Both the position numbers and the translations under genes were made by a program. Of a stretch of 64,000 nucleotides of DNA, positions 47,241 through 55,852 are shown piece after piece. Source of the stretch: Pseudoalteromonas undina (GTDB lineage: Bacteria > Pseudomonadota > Gammaproteobacteria > Enterobacterales > Alteromonadaceae); NCBI RefSeq assembly GCF_000238275.3, contig NZ_AHCF03000004.1, forward strand, positions 710,671 through 774,670. The letters run 5' to 3'. The first letter of the stretch is position 1; every line of letters begins with the position of its first letter. The notes beneath the pieces were generated by a model. The model saw only the letters and a list, made by a program, of their open reading frames with translations, was not told where the DNA came from and ran no database searches.

Positions 47241-47843
47241 CTAATTATCGGTCACATTTATGAATATATCATCAAATTCATTATTCAATTTCTCGTAAAA
47301 AGAGTCTTTTAGTTTTTGATATTTAGACATGTATAGATTAATGTCATCCTGTGTAGGAGGTATCTTATTGAACATGATGGTTTCTCTTATCCTTCCTTCA
47401 TGTTTAATTATGAGATTTAACGCTATCCTTGATTCTTTAAATCCAATCAAGTTTAACTTAGAAACACAAGCGTGGTAATGAACCCTTGAATCTGTAAGCT
47501 TTTTATCATATTGACTAATAAACTTATAACTTTCAGACTTAGGATTTATTTTTTCTTGTGAAAGGTTGCCCGATTTAACAGCACCATCAATAGAAGCTAA
47601 AAAATTACTAAAAGCTGTAAAGAACGGATCTAAATTTTCTATACATTACTCCGCAAGCTTTGCTCTTTTTTCTCGTCTTTCCTTTTGTAAAAGTGACGAA
47701 TAATCTCGTTGCTCTTTCAAAAGAGAGTTTCTATTGTTTAACTTTGTTAAATAATAAGTGGTCGTTCCACTTATTAAAGCACCAAGACCTATTTTTACTG
47801 CGGTGTCTAAAATATCTAATACTTCTTTTGGAAAAATAAAACC
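47241..47843 (-). pseudogene. Interrupted gene: membrane-anchored coiled-coil protein with in-frame stop
   Basis: On the minus strand one frame stays open from 47843 to 47241 except for a TAA at 47646-47648. Upstream of it lies FPKEVLDILDTAVKIGLGAL, a hydrophobic helix, then a basic coiled-coil (LLKEQRDYSSLLQKERREKR). Downstream lies IENLDPFFTAFSNF and a helical remainder with HYHACVSKLN and DDIFINV. No ATG, GTG or TTG is placed well at the 5' end; an ATT after AAGG is the only candidate. Either it is a decayed gene, two small genes, or a sequencing error. I do not recognise a family. It lies 36 bases downstream of the YQP-repeat gene on the same strand. Confidence 0.5.
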
Positions 47844-47879
47844 TTAAATTTAATTCGTAAAAATGGCATAAATCCCAAT

Positions 47880-48083
47880 TTATTCATCTCCTGGAGGACT
47901 TACTTGTGGAGGTGATGAAGGTGAACTAGAACTCGTAGTAGGTTGATAACCCATACGGTCATTACTAGATGGAGCAGTGCCTGAAGGTTGGTATTCTTTT
48001 TGAGAGCTCTTCGGTTGATAACCATCTTGAGCGATAGTTATAGTAGGTCGATAGCCATTATTAGCTTTAGTTTTATCATTCAT
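47880..48083 (-). CDS. Small YQP-repeat protein
   Basis: This 67-residue low-complexity protein has the tripeptide YQP or YRP four times (about 11-13, 22-24, 31-33, 46-48) with similar flanks, then a Ser/Pro tail ending PPGDE. It is expected to be disordered. AAGGAG precedes the ATG, and the start overlaps the DUF6338 stop by four bases (ATGA), so it is real and coupled. Function is unknown; the repeated aromatic-Gln-Pro units and acidic end look like a docking or assembly peptide (inference). Confidence 0.75.
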   Translation of the reverse strand: MNDKTKANNGYRPTITIAQDGYQPKSSQKEYQPSGTAPSSNDRMGYQPTTSSSSPSSPPQVSPPGDE

Positions 48084-48682
48084 TTGATTTCTCCTTCTCT
48101 AAGTTCTATGAACGCAATTTCATTTGTCAGAATTATGATTCCTGCTGTATTGTTTTTAGCTCTTTCAAATTTTCCATTATTTGACACGATCCAACATTGC
48201 TCTAAATAGAGTTGTTCTGGATTAGGTGAGCTTGAAGAAAATGATTTTTCTCCATAATAACCCCCAACAACTTTACCGTCTTTTAATGTAACTTTTATAT
48301 AGTAAGTCTTGTTTTGTTGAGAAAAAACATAATCCCATGGCTTACCTTGAGGGTGTGATAAAGGTAGTCTGAGTTTAGGAGAAGATCTTATTTTATGCCA
48401 CGAAAAGCTTAAAATTATTGGGAATATTAAGATTAAGAAGAAATAAAAAAAGATATACAAATAAGGATGTGAAGCGCCTAGCTTGATTTTTTCAAAAAAT
48501 AAAATAAAAGGGAAAGATAAAGCATAGTTAAAGCAGCTATAAGCAACAGCATCAATAATCTGTTTAGATGAATCCCTATAGGAGTCAGGAGAAACAAATA
48601 AAGCATAAAACTTCATTGATATAAAACCGGGAATTACAAAAATCAAAAATAAAATTAGTTTATCAGTTTCCCAAATATTCAC
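48080..48682 (-). CDS. DUF6338 family membrane protein
   Basis: This 200-residue protein starts at GTG 48682 with AAAGGAG ahead. Three hydrophobic helices are visible (about 8-28, 45-62, 73-95), then a cytoplasmic beta-rich domain with GKPWDYVFSQQNKTYYIKVTLKDGKVVGGYYGEKSFSSSSPN and YLEQCW, the DUF6338 signature. The soluble part looks like a small SH3-like or ligand-binding barrel (inference). It is the first gene of a short accessory operon with the YQP-repeat protein. No function is known for the family. Confidence 0.8.
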   Translation of the reverse strand: MNIWETDKLILFLIFVIPGFISMKFYALFVSPDSYRDSSKQIIDAVAYSCFNYALSFPFILFFEKIKLGASHPYLYIFFYFFLILIFPIILSFSWHKIRSSPKLRLPLSHPQGKPWDYVFSQQNKTYYIKVTLKDGKVVGGYYGEKSFSSSSPNPEQLYLEQCWIVSNNGKFERAKNNTAGIIILTNEIAFIELREGEIK

Positions 48683-49066
48683 TTATAACTCCTTTAAATT
48701 TTAATACAATGAATTAAATCAACTTCCTGTGTTTCTTGATAGTACTCCTACAATATCTAGTAATTTATCATGAAGATCAAGTAAATATATTGGTTATGCA
48801 CTTTTGTTTCAGATTTAAGTTTTTTATACATAGTTTTATGTTCCTTTGCTTACAACTTATATCGATGAACGAGTTGAACACCGGACGGGGTAACTTTGTT
48901 GTCCTAAGACGTTGTAATTATGTGGTCATGACAAGAAATTATGAAATCTGCTAATGGGCGAGTAGGAGAAAATAGCCTAAATAAATTATTTAAATTTTCT
49001 TTAGCTGACGCTTTTGATATTTGAATTAAAACGAATTGAAAAAATATAAGCTATAAGTTATTTTTG

Positions 49067-49111
49067 GCTGATAGCTGATAGCTGATAGCTGATAGCTGAT
49101 AGCTGATAGCT
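49067..49111. repeat. Tandem heptamer repeat (GCTGATA), about 6.4 copies
   Basis: Six full copies of GCTGATA plus GCT stand in the 525-bp gap between the DUF6338 gene and the Ysc84 gene. The unit is not a multiple of three and lies outside any gene. The rest of the gap shows A+T-rich sequence; a 72-codon plus-strand frame at 48736-48954 has no ribosome site or recognisable protein and I do not call it. Confidence 0.9.
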
Positions 49112-49207
49112 AACCACTCATAAATTACGTTATGTTAAATTAAGTGAATTAAATTAAAGTGTGCGTAATCACACAAACTAGCCCACTTATGATAGGGTTT
49201 TGATAGC

Positions 49208-49771
49208 TTAGTTTAGCTCAGAATCTACCCAAAATTTAGTGCCTTTTAAAACAGCTTGCAGTGCAAGGCCACTTTCGGTTAAAGAGTAAACAGTAACTTG
49301 GTCAGCAATAGCTTCGGCAACTAAAGCCCCACCTTTATCTTGGTATTTTGCAGCAGCATCGGCATTACCACCGAACGCCCAACCATGTTTAATAAATCTA
49401 TTTAACGCTGCTTGATCGTGAAAAACCATCACAATATTGAAATCTTTAACACCTAAACCTAAGCCTAAACCAGCTTCGCCCATATTCATATAGGTAGATT
49501 TTCCGGTTAGGTTATTTTTTACTACACCGTAACCACCACCAAAACTGGCTAAAATAACGTTTACGTTGGCATTATCAAATACAGCATAACCGGCAGAGTT
49601 TGCAATTTGAGTTTTAACATCTGGTTTTTTTTCGTATAAAGCAGTTAATGTATTCGATTTCATACTTTGTACTAAAGCACGTTTTTCTCCAGGAGAAGCA
49701 CTGCCTGTAGTAGCGCAACCTGTTAATAAAACGCTAATAACTAACATGCTTAACAGAAGTAATTTTTTCAT
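49208..49771 (-). CDS. Ysc84/SYLF domain lipoprotein
   Basis: This is 187 residues from the ATG at 49771 (AAGGA ahead). A start at 49828 would precede the signal peptide and is rejected. The lipobox is LLTGC. The SYLF domain follows with SAGYAVFDNANVNVILASFGGGYGVV and GEAGLGLGLGVKDFNIVMVFHD; this fold binds lipids in other family members. It is predicted to sit at the outer membrane facing the periplasm. It stands alone, upstream of and divergent from a recombinase gene. Confidence 0.87.
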   Translation of the reverse strand: MKKLLLLSMLVISVLLTGCATTGSASPGEKRALVQSMKSNTLTALYEKKPDVKTQIANSAGYAVFDNANVNVILASFGGGYGVVKNNLTGKSTYMNMGEAGLGLGLGVKDFNIVMVFHDQAALNRFIKHGWAFGGNADAAAKYQDKGGALVAEAIADQVTVYSLTESGLALQAVLKGTKFWVDSELN

Positions 49772-49911
49772 GATTTTTCCTTTAATAAGGTATATGGTTA
49801 ATAAATCTGCATTTAGCATAAATATCAAAATTTCGTTATGTCCAATACTAGACAGTATCGGACTTTAAGGTTAATCTATAAGTCTATTATTTTCTTATAT
49901 ATTTTACTATT

Positions 49912-51123
49912 ATGCTTGTTGCTCTGGTCGATACATTAAAACAATTACGTTATCAAATAGCTCACCTTGAAGATAATACACTCCAATCAGAATATCCAGA
50001 ACTAGCCTCTTTTATACAGCAAGTCAGCTTGACTGTAACTGAATCAAAGGCCGATCTAAATTTTTTATACCAGTTTTTATATGTTTATGGCCGAAAATCA
50101 GAAGCAACTTATAGTCGTTTTCGCAATGAATTAGAACGATTTTATTTGTGGTCATGGCTTATAGCTGAAAAATCAGTATTCGATTTAAAGCGTGAAGATA
50201 TTGAGGCGTATGTTGATTTTATGGTCGAGCCGGATAAAAAGTGGGCATCAACTTCGGTGCAGTGGCGCTATAAAGATGAGCAAGGAGTACGTAGGTTAAA
50301 CCAAAATTGGCGCCCTTTCATGCAAAAAGAATCTATTGCGAGTCAGCAAACATTATCCGCAATGTTTACTGCACTTAATGTATTTTACAAGTTCGCTATT
50401 TTAGAAGAAAAAACCTTCGCTAACTTTGTACCTGTGGTTAAGAAAAATAGCCCCTACTTGGTTGTACAATCACAAATACAAATTCCCGATACATTAAGCG
50501 ATATTCAATGGGAATACGTATTTGGTGTAACGCGTGATCTGTGCGAACAAAAACCAGAGTATGAAAGAAACCTTTTTACCCTCGCCTGTTTAAAAGGATT
50601 ATATTTACGTATATCAGAATTATCAGAACGTCCACAATGGTCACCTGTTATGTCTCATTTTTGGCAAGATAACGATGGCTTTTGGTTTTTACGTATAATG
50701 GGTAAGGGTAATAAATTACGAGATGTAACTTTAAGTGATGATTTTCTTGAGTATTTAAAACGTTATCGGTTATACCGTGGTTTACCTGCCCTGCCCCGTG
50801 TTGACGAATCCGACCCGTTAGTGCATAAAATTCGTGGTCAAGGTGGTATGACAGTAAGACAAATTCGTCGTTTAGTACAACAAAGTTTTGATATTGCTCA
50901 GCAGTCATTACTTGATGATGGCTTTAAAGATGACGCGGAACAATTAGAAGCGGCCACTGCACATTGGCTTCGACATACCGGTGCAACACATGATGCACAA
51001 ACTCGACCTTTAAAGCATTTATCTGAAGATTTAGGTCACGCAAAAATAGCCACAACCGATCAAATATATATTCAAACAAATATTAAAGAACGGGCAAAGT
51101 CTGGAATAAAAAGGAAGATTTAA
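49912..51123 (+). CDS. Tyrosine-type site-specific recombinase
   Basis: This 403-residue protein has a SAM-like N-terminal core-binding half (about 45-170) and a C-terminal catalytic domain with R233 (YLRISEL), K265 (GKGNKLRD), H351-x-x-R354 (AHWLRHTGATH), H376 (LGHAKIATTD) and Y386 (QIYIQ), so the active site is complete. It is longer than XerC/D. I see no phage or transposon genes beside it. Its stop TAA overlaps the ATG of the antiporter gene by one base, an odd pairing. No clear Shine-Dalgarno precedes the ATG. Confidence 0.88.
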   Translation: MLVALVDTLKQLRYQIAHLEDNTLQSEYPELASFIQQVSLTVTESKADLNFLYQFLYVYGRKSEATYSRFRNELERFYLWSWLIAEKSVFDLKREDIEAYVDFMVEPDKKWASTSVQWRYKDEQGVRRLNQNWRPFMQKESIASQQTLSAMFTALNVFYKFAILEEKTFANFVPVVKKNSPYLVVQSQIQIPDTLSDIQWEYVFGVTRDLCEQKPEYERNLFTLACLKGLYLRISELSERPQWSPVMSHFWQDNDGFWFLRIMGKGNKLRDVTLSDDFLEYLKRYRLYRGLPALPRVDESDPLVHKIRGQGGMTVRQIRRLVQQSFDIAQQSLLDDGFKDDAEQLEAATAHWLRHTGATHDAQTRPLKHLSEDLGHAKIATTDQIYIQTNIKERAKSGIKRKI

Positions 51124-52322
51124 TGGAATACTTAGTTATTGCTTTTATTGGTGCATTATTTTTAATTTACTCTATAACACTACGCCAATTAGAAAAAACA
51201 GAAATTACTGGGCCGATGTTTTTTGTTATAGGGGGGATACTGCTAGCATTGATAGCTCCGAATGAAAGTGAAAATTTTAAAAATGGCTTACGGTTTTTAT
51301 TGCCCTTTATAGAATTAACGCTCAGTATCTTTTTATTTACCGATGCAGCAAAGTCAAAATTAGGAGTATTAAGGCATAGTTTTCAATATCCTAGTTTACT
51401 TTTATTTGTTGCCTTACCATTAACTTTATTACTCGGGATTGTAACCGCGTTATTTTTATTTGCTGAGCTTTCATTAATTCAAGCAGCACTTATCGCAATT
51501 ATATTAACCCCAACCGATGCGGCGTTAAGTAAGGGATTATTAAGCAATACAAAAGTTCCTGAAAAAATACGCGAAGGTATTAATACAGAAAGCGGTTTAA
51601 ACGATGGCTTATGTGTGCCTATATTTTTAATATTTATTCTGCTCGCAAAAAATCCTGAATCTGCAATTACTGCAACGCAAACGTTAAGTGTGTTTGGTAG
51701 AGAATTGGGAGTTGCATTATTAATTGCATTTGCAAGTATTGCTGTTTTTATTCCGTGTTTAAACTTTGCAATGAAGCGACATTACTTTGCCCAAAACACT
51801 AGCCCGTTTTTACTATTGGGTTTTGCTATGGCTGTATTTTCACTTACGCAATATTTTCATGGCAGTGGATTTATTGCCGTATTTGTAGCGGGGCTTTTAT
51901 TTGATAAATACGCGAGCACCAAAATAAACAAAGAGCTGATTGAAGACTCAGAGCATATAGCTGACTTTTCCTCTTTAATGATTTGGTGTTTATTCGGTTT
52001 TGTTTGTGCTTATTTAGTGATCCCGAAATTAAATACTGAAATAATAATTTATGCGCTACTTAGTACAACACTGATCAGAATAATTCCTGTTATGTTGTCA
52101 CTGCAATTTACGTCATTAAAAATAAAAGAGCGTTTAACGTTTGCTTGGTTTGGGCCGCGAGGATTGGCTTCGATTGTTTTTACTTTAATGGTCATTGATA
52201 CACAAATAGAAAATAAATTTCAAATTGCGACCATTGCTATGACCACAATTTTATTTAGTGTATTTATTCATGGTATTAGTACAAAACCGATTGCAGACAG
52301 TTTTGCTAAAAAAACTAAATAA
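51123..52322 (+). CDS. Cation/proton antiporter, CPA1 (NhaP-like) family
   Basis: This 399-residue membrane protein has about 12 helices. LTPTDAALSKGLL stands at about 125-137 and ESGLNDGLCVPIF at about 156-168, the ND-type ion-binding helix of CPA1 antiporters, which exchange Na+ or K+ for H+. A GPRGLASIVFTL motif lies near the C-terminal half. There is no large cytoplasmic tail. It is translated directly from the end of the recombinase gene (TAATG). A terminator shared with ydiJ follows. Confidence 0.9.
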   Translation: MEYLVIAFIGALFLIYSITLRQLEKTEITGPMFFVIGGILLALIAPNESENFKNGLRFLLPFIELTLSIFLFTDAAKSKLGVLRHSFQYPSLLLFVALPLTLLLGIVTALFLFAELSLIQAALIAIILTPTDAALSKGLLSNTKVPEKIREGINTESGLNDGLCVPIFLIFILLAKNPESAITATQTLSVFGRELGVALLIAFASIAVFIPCLNFAMKRHYFAQNTSPFLLLGFAMAVFSLTQYFHGSGFIAVFVAGLLFDKYASTKINKELIEDSEHIADFSSLMIWCLFGFVCAYLVIPKLNTEIIIYALLSTTLIRIIPVMLSLQFTSLKIKERLTFAWFGPRGLASIVFTLMVIDTQIENKFQIATIAMTTILFSVFIHGISTKPIADSFAKKTK

Positions 52323-52336
52323 ATATAAACAAAAAT

Positions 52337-52372
52337 AAAAAGGCGTCACTTAATAATAAGTTGCGCCTTTTT
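52337..52372. terminator. Bidirectional terminator between antiporter and ydiJ
   Basis: The stem AAAAAGGCG / CGCCTTTTT encloses a further CACTTA / TAAGTTG inner pairing. A-rich left and T-rich right flanks suit both convergent genes. Confidence 0.8.
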
Positions 52373-52398
52373 ATTTTACAGCTTACTTAGTTAAATTA

Positions 52399-55300
52399 TT
52401 AACTAAGTACTTTTGCCAGTAACTCTATTGGATGCTTAGGCTTAAATTTTTCATAACGTTTTACTTGGCTACGACATGAAAAGCCAGTTGATAAAAGTTG
52501 CTCAGGTTTATTTTTATCAACGATAGGTTTCCAACTCATTTCATAAAGTGCTTTGGAGTTTGCTTGGTTTTGTGCTTCATGACCATAAGTGCCGGCCATA
52601 CCACAACACCCAGTACTTGTGGTGTTTAATGTTAAACCAAGTTCATCAAAAATATTTTTCCACACACTTGCGGCTTTTGGTAATGCAGTCGTTTCGGTAC
52701 AGTGACTTAATAAGGTAAATTCAGTATTTATTTGTTTAGCTTCTAAAGCACTGAACGATTGTGTTTCTAACCATTCATGCGCAAGTTGCACATTAAAATC
52801 GCCACGGTTATTTTCTAAAATTGTATTATATTCATCGCGATAACACATCACTAACGACGCATCTAAGCCAACTAGCGGAGCATTAATATCATTAAGCTGA
52901 TTTAAAAACTCTGCAGTATTTTTTGCCGTTAGCTTAAATTCATGTAAAAAACCTTTCACGTGCTGAGGTTTGCCATTGGGTTTAAAGGGTAACAGCATTG
53001 GTTTTTTTCCAAGCTGAGTAATTAGCGTAATAAAACTCTCAACCAATTCTGCTTCATAAAAGCTGGTGAATGGGTCTTGAACAATGAGTACGTAATCACT
53101 TTGTTCATCGGTACTTAATTTTTTAAGAAATTCTAAATTAAATTTTTGCGCTTTGTTTACACGTTTGTTGAGTGCAGGAATACTTAGCTGAGGGGTATCA
53201 ACATAGCCTACCGTTTTTTTAATGAGACTACTAACTAATGATGTTTTTACAATTGGATTAATAACCCTAGCAAATTTTGCCATTAACGGTGCACTGTTTT
53301 CTATATTACCCACTAAGTAATCTTTGAGTGGGCGGGCATAATAACTGTGATAATAATTTAAAAAACGGGCACGGAAAGTTGGCACATCTACTTTTATTGG
53401 GCAAGCCGTAGTACAGGCTTTACACGCTAAACATTCATCCATTGAGGCTTTTACTTCATGCGAAAAATCGTAAACGCCTTGTTTTTTCTCTCTGCTATGA
53501 ACAAAACGCTCCCACCAAGTAATTACTTCACCCTTGTTAAGTTCTTTTTCTACCTCAAGTAAATTAACATCTTTTGACTCTTGAAGACGTAACCATTCAC
53601 GCATTAGCCCTGCTCGACCTTTTGGCGAATTACGGCGATCGCCAGTTACTTTATACGACGGGCACATTGGCGAGTTTTCATCATAATTAAAACATAAGCC
53701 GTTACCATTACAGGTCATTGCATTGTTGAAACTGGTCTTAACATCAATAGATATTTGCTTGTCGAAGTAAGAACGCTTTTGCCCATCAACGCTAACTAGT
53801 GAGTCTTCACTTTCAAGCGGGGTACATATTTTTCCGGGGTTGATTTTATTATTTGGATCAAACGCCGATTTTATTTTTCGTAATTGCGTAAATAAATGCT
53901 CACCAAAAAATTCAGGACCGTATTCACTTCTATAGCCTTTACCGTGCTCGCCCCACATTAAACCACCGTATTTTGCGGTGAGTTTTACTACTTCATCTGA
54001 AATAGTGCGCAGTAATTTTTCTTGTTCAGGGTCGCACATATCCAGTGCTGGCCTAACATGTAAAACGCCAGCATCAACATGACCAAACATACCGTACTGT
54101 AAATTATAGCTATCAAGTAGCGCTCTAAATTCAACAATATAATCGGCTAAATTTTCTGGTGGAACGGCGGTGTCTTCTGCAAACGCGAGAGGTTTTTGGC
54201 TGCCTTTTACATTCCCGAGTAAACCCACTGATTTTTTACGCATTGCATAAATTTTCAGTATATCGCTTTTATCACTGGTTAACTGATAGCCAATAACGCC
54301 ATTAGTTTGGTTAGCTACACACTCATCTAATAATTTACATAATGTGTCTACTTTGTCTTTTATGTCTTCTGGTGATACGGCATTAAACTCAACCATGTTG
54401 AGTCCTTGCATATCTTTATTAGCAACGTCGGTTATTAAGTCCGATACTGAATGCCAAATAATATCTTCGCGGGCAAGATTTAATACTTTGCTGTCAACAG
54501 TTTCAACTGAAGTTGCGCGGGCATCAACTAAAAATGGTGAATGGCGAAGCGCAGAATCAAAACTGTCATATTTTATATTTATGAGGGTTTTAAATTCTGC
54601 GATAGGTGTTAGGTTTAATTTTGCTTCAGTAACTATGCCTAAAGAGCCTTCTGATCCGGTTATTAAGCGGCTCATATCAAAAGTTTGTAAGTCTTCACTT
54701 AGCACATGCTCTAGGTCATAACCGGTTAAAAATCTATTTAACCGTGGAAATTTGGCTAATATAGCGTCGCGTTCATTAAGTGATATGTCTAATACTGTTT
54801 TGTAGAGTTTGCCAATTAAGGATTCCTGATCGGCAATTATTTTTGCTTTTTCAATGTCTATTGGACTGGTAGACATTGCAGTGCCATCAACTAAATAGGT
54901 GGTTAGCCCTAAAACATGGTCGCTGGTTTTGCCATAAACTAAGGAGCCTTGCCCCGATGCATCAGTACTGATCATGCCGCCAATAGTGGCGCGGTTACTA
55001 GTAGATAAATCGGGTGAAAAGAAAAATCCATACGGTTTTAAAAAGTCGTTAAGTTGATCTTTTATCACACCGGTTTGAACTCGTACCCAACCTTCTTCAA
55101 CATTTATCTCGAGGATTTCACGCATATAACGTGATAAATCAACCACAATACCAGGCGTTAAAGATTGACCATTTGTTCCTGTGCCGCCACCGCGAGGACC
55201 AAAAGTTAACGATAAAAAAGGGTCTTGCGATGCTATTTGCAGAGCAACTTGAATGTCTTTTTCGCTTTTAGGAAAAATAACACCTTGCGGAAGCTGCTGG

Positions 55301-55443
55301 TAAATACTGTTATCAGTTGATGCTGTGAGTCTGGTTGCATAACTTGCGTCTGTATCTCCAGTAAACCCTTGATTTTTTATAGTATTTAAATAATTTGCGA
55401 CAAGCTCGGTCGCGGCATCTTGTTGTGTAATAGTTGCTATCAT
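52399..55443 (-). CDS. ydiJ: D-2-hydroxyglutarate dehydrogenase YdiJ (FAD and Fe-S flavoprotein)
   Basis: This 1014-residue protein has an FAD-binding PCMH/VAO half (about 40-540, with FGPRGGGTGTNGQ and TIGGMISTDASGQGS), then a 4Fe-4S ferredoxin part (CNGNGLCFNYDENSPMCPS and CLACKACTTACPIKVDVP) and a C-terminal CCG domain (STGCCGMAGTYGHEAQNQ). The order and length match E. coli YdiJ (1018), reported to oxidise D-2-hydroxyglutarate, a by-product of serine synthesis. It is membrane-associated through the respiratory chain. There is no damage. It is convergent with the antiporter. Confidence 0.92.
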   Translation of the reverse strand: MIATITQQDAATELVANYLNTIKNQGFTGDTDASYATRLTASTDNSIYQQLPQGVIFPKSEKDIQVALQIASQDPFLSLTFGPRGGGTGTNGQSLTPGIVVDLSRYMREILEINVEEGWVRVQTGVIKDQLNDFLKPYGFFFSPDLSTSNRATIGGMISTDASGQGSLVYGKTSDHVLGLTTYLVDGTAMSTSPIDIEKAKIIADQESLIGKLYKTVLDISLNERDAILAKFPRLNRFLTGYDLEHVLSEDLQTFDMSRLITGSEGSLGIVTEAKLNLTPIAEFKTLINIKYDSFDSALRHSPFLVDARATSVETVDSKVLNLAREDIIWHSVSDLITDVANKDMQGLNMVEFNAVSPEDIKDKVDTLCKLLDECVANQTNGVIGYQLTSDKSDILKIYAMRKKSVGLLGNVKGSQKPLAFAEDTAVPPENLADYIVEFRALLDSYNLQYGMFGHVDAGVLHVRPALDMCDPEQEKLLRTISDEVVKLTAKYGGLMWGEHGKGYRSEYGPEFFGEHLFTQLRKIKSAFDPNNKINPGKICTPLESEDSLVSVDGQKRSYFDKQISIDVKTSFNNAMTCNGNGLCFNYDENSPMCPSYKVTGDRRNSPKGRAGLMREWLRLQESKDVNLLEVEKELNKGEVITWWERFVHSREKKQGVYDFSHEVKASMDECLACKACTTACPIKVDVPTFRARFLNYYHSYYARPLKDYLVGNIENSAPLMAKFARVINPIVKTSLVSSLIKKTVGYVDTPQLSIPALNKRVNKAQKFNLEFLKKLSTDEQSDYVLIVQDPFTSFYEAELVESFITLITQLGKKPMLLPFKPNGKPQHVKGFLHEFKLTAKNTAEFLNQLNDINAPLVGLDASLVMCYRDEYNTILENNRGDFNVQLAHEWLETQSFSALEAKQINTEFTLLSHCTETTALPKAASVWKNIFDELGLTLNTTSTGCCGMAGTYGHEAQNQANSKALYEMSWKPIVDKNKPEQLLSTGFSCRSQVKRYEKFKPKHPIELLAKVLS

Positions 55444-55587
55444 GGCGGCGCTTATTAATGCATTTGTGTAATTATATCATGGCGATGGCTAATAGAAATT
55501 GAAGATTTTACAGTTTGTAACACTCTTTTTATCGATATATGAGCAGCTGCAATTATAATCAAGTTAAACGCCTACTATGAGGTTTAT

Positions 55588-55800
55588 ATGAAAAAACTAC
55601 TAATGCAGATCAGCGGAACACTGTTTATTTTACTCGGATTATTGTTTGCTGTGGTGCCAGGGCCATCGTTAATATTTTTTATTGCAGGCTTATTCTGCTT
55701 TTCTATGTATTACCCTAAAGCAAGAGGGTATTTAACTTGGTGTCAAAAAGCACTGACTCGTTCATGTGCCTATTTAAATAAAAAATTAGCAAAAAATTAA
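55588..55800 (+). CDS. PGPGW-type small membrane protein
   Basis: This 70-residue protein has two close hydrophobic helices (about 8-24 and 28-44) around VVPGPSLIFFIAGL, the PGP signature of the PGPGW/YbaN-like group, and a basic cytoplasmic tail. Function is unknown; it is an inner-membrane protein. The next genes follow after a terminator, so it is a single-gene unit. Confidence 0.8.
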   Translation: MKKLLMQISGTLFILLGLLFAVVPGPSLIFFIAGLFCFSMYYPKARGYLTWCQKALTRSCAYLNKKLAKN

Positions 55801-55812
55801 TTTTTAGTCATA

Positions 55813-55841
55813 AAAAATGCCAGCAGTTGCTGGCATTTTTT
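55813..55841. terminator. Bidirectional terminator between PGPGW gene and ppsA
   Basis: A 13-bp stem AAAAATGCCAGCA / TGCTGGCATTTTT has a tight two-base loop and serves both convergent genes. Confidence 0.85.
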
Positions 55842-55852
55842 AACGAGGTAAC

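Noticed and set aside
48736-48954. Plus-strand open frame of 72 codons
   Set aside because: No ribosome-binding site, cysteine-rich and hydrophobic random-looking translation, and no link to neighbours.
49067-49111. CRISPR array
   Set aside because: The unit is only 7 bases with no spacers; it is a simple tandem repeat. No other CRISPR-like spacing was seen in the window.
47229-51123. A defined integrative island with attachment sites
   Set aside because: I could not find flanking direct repeats or a tRNA, so the accessory character rests on content only.
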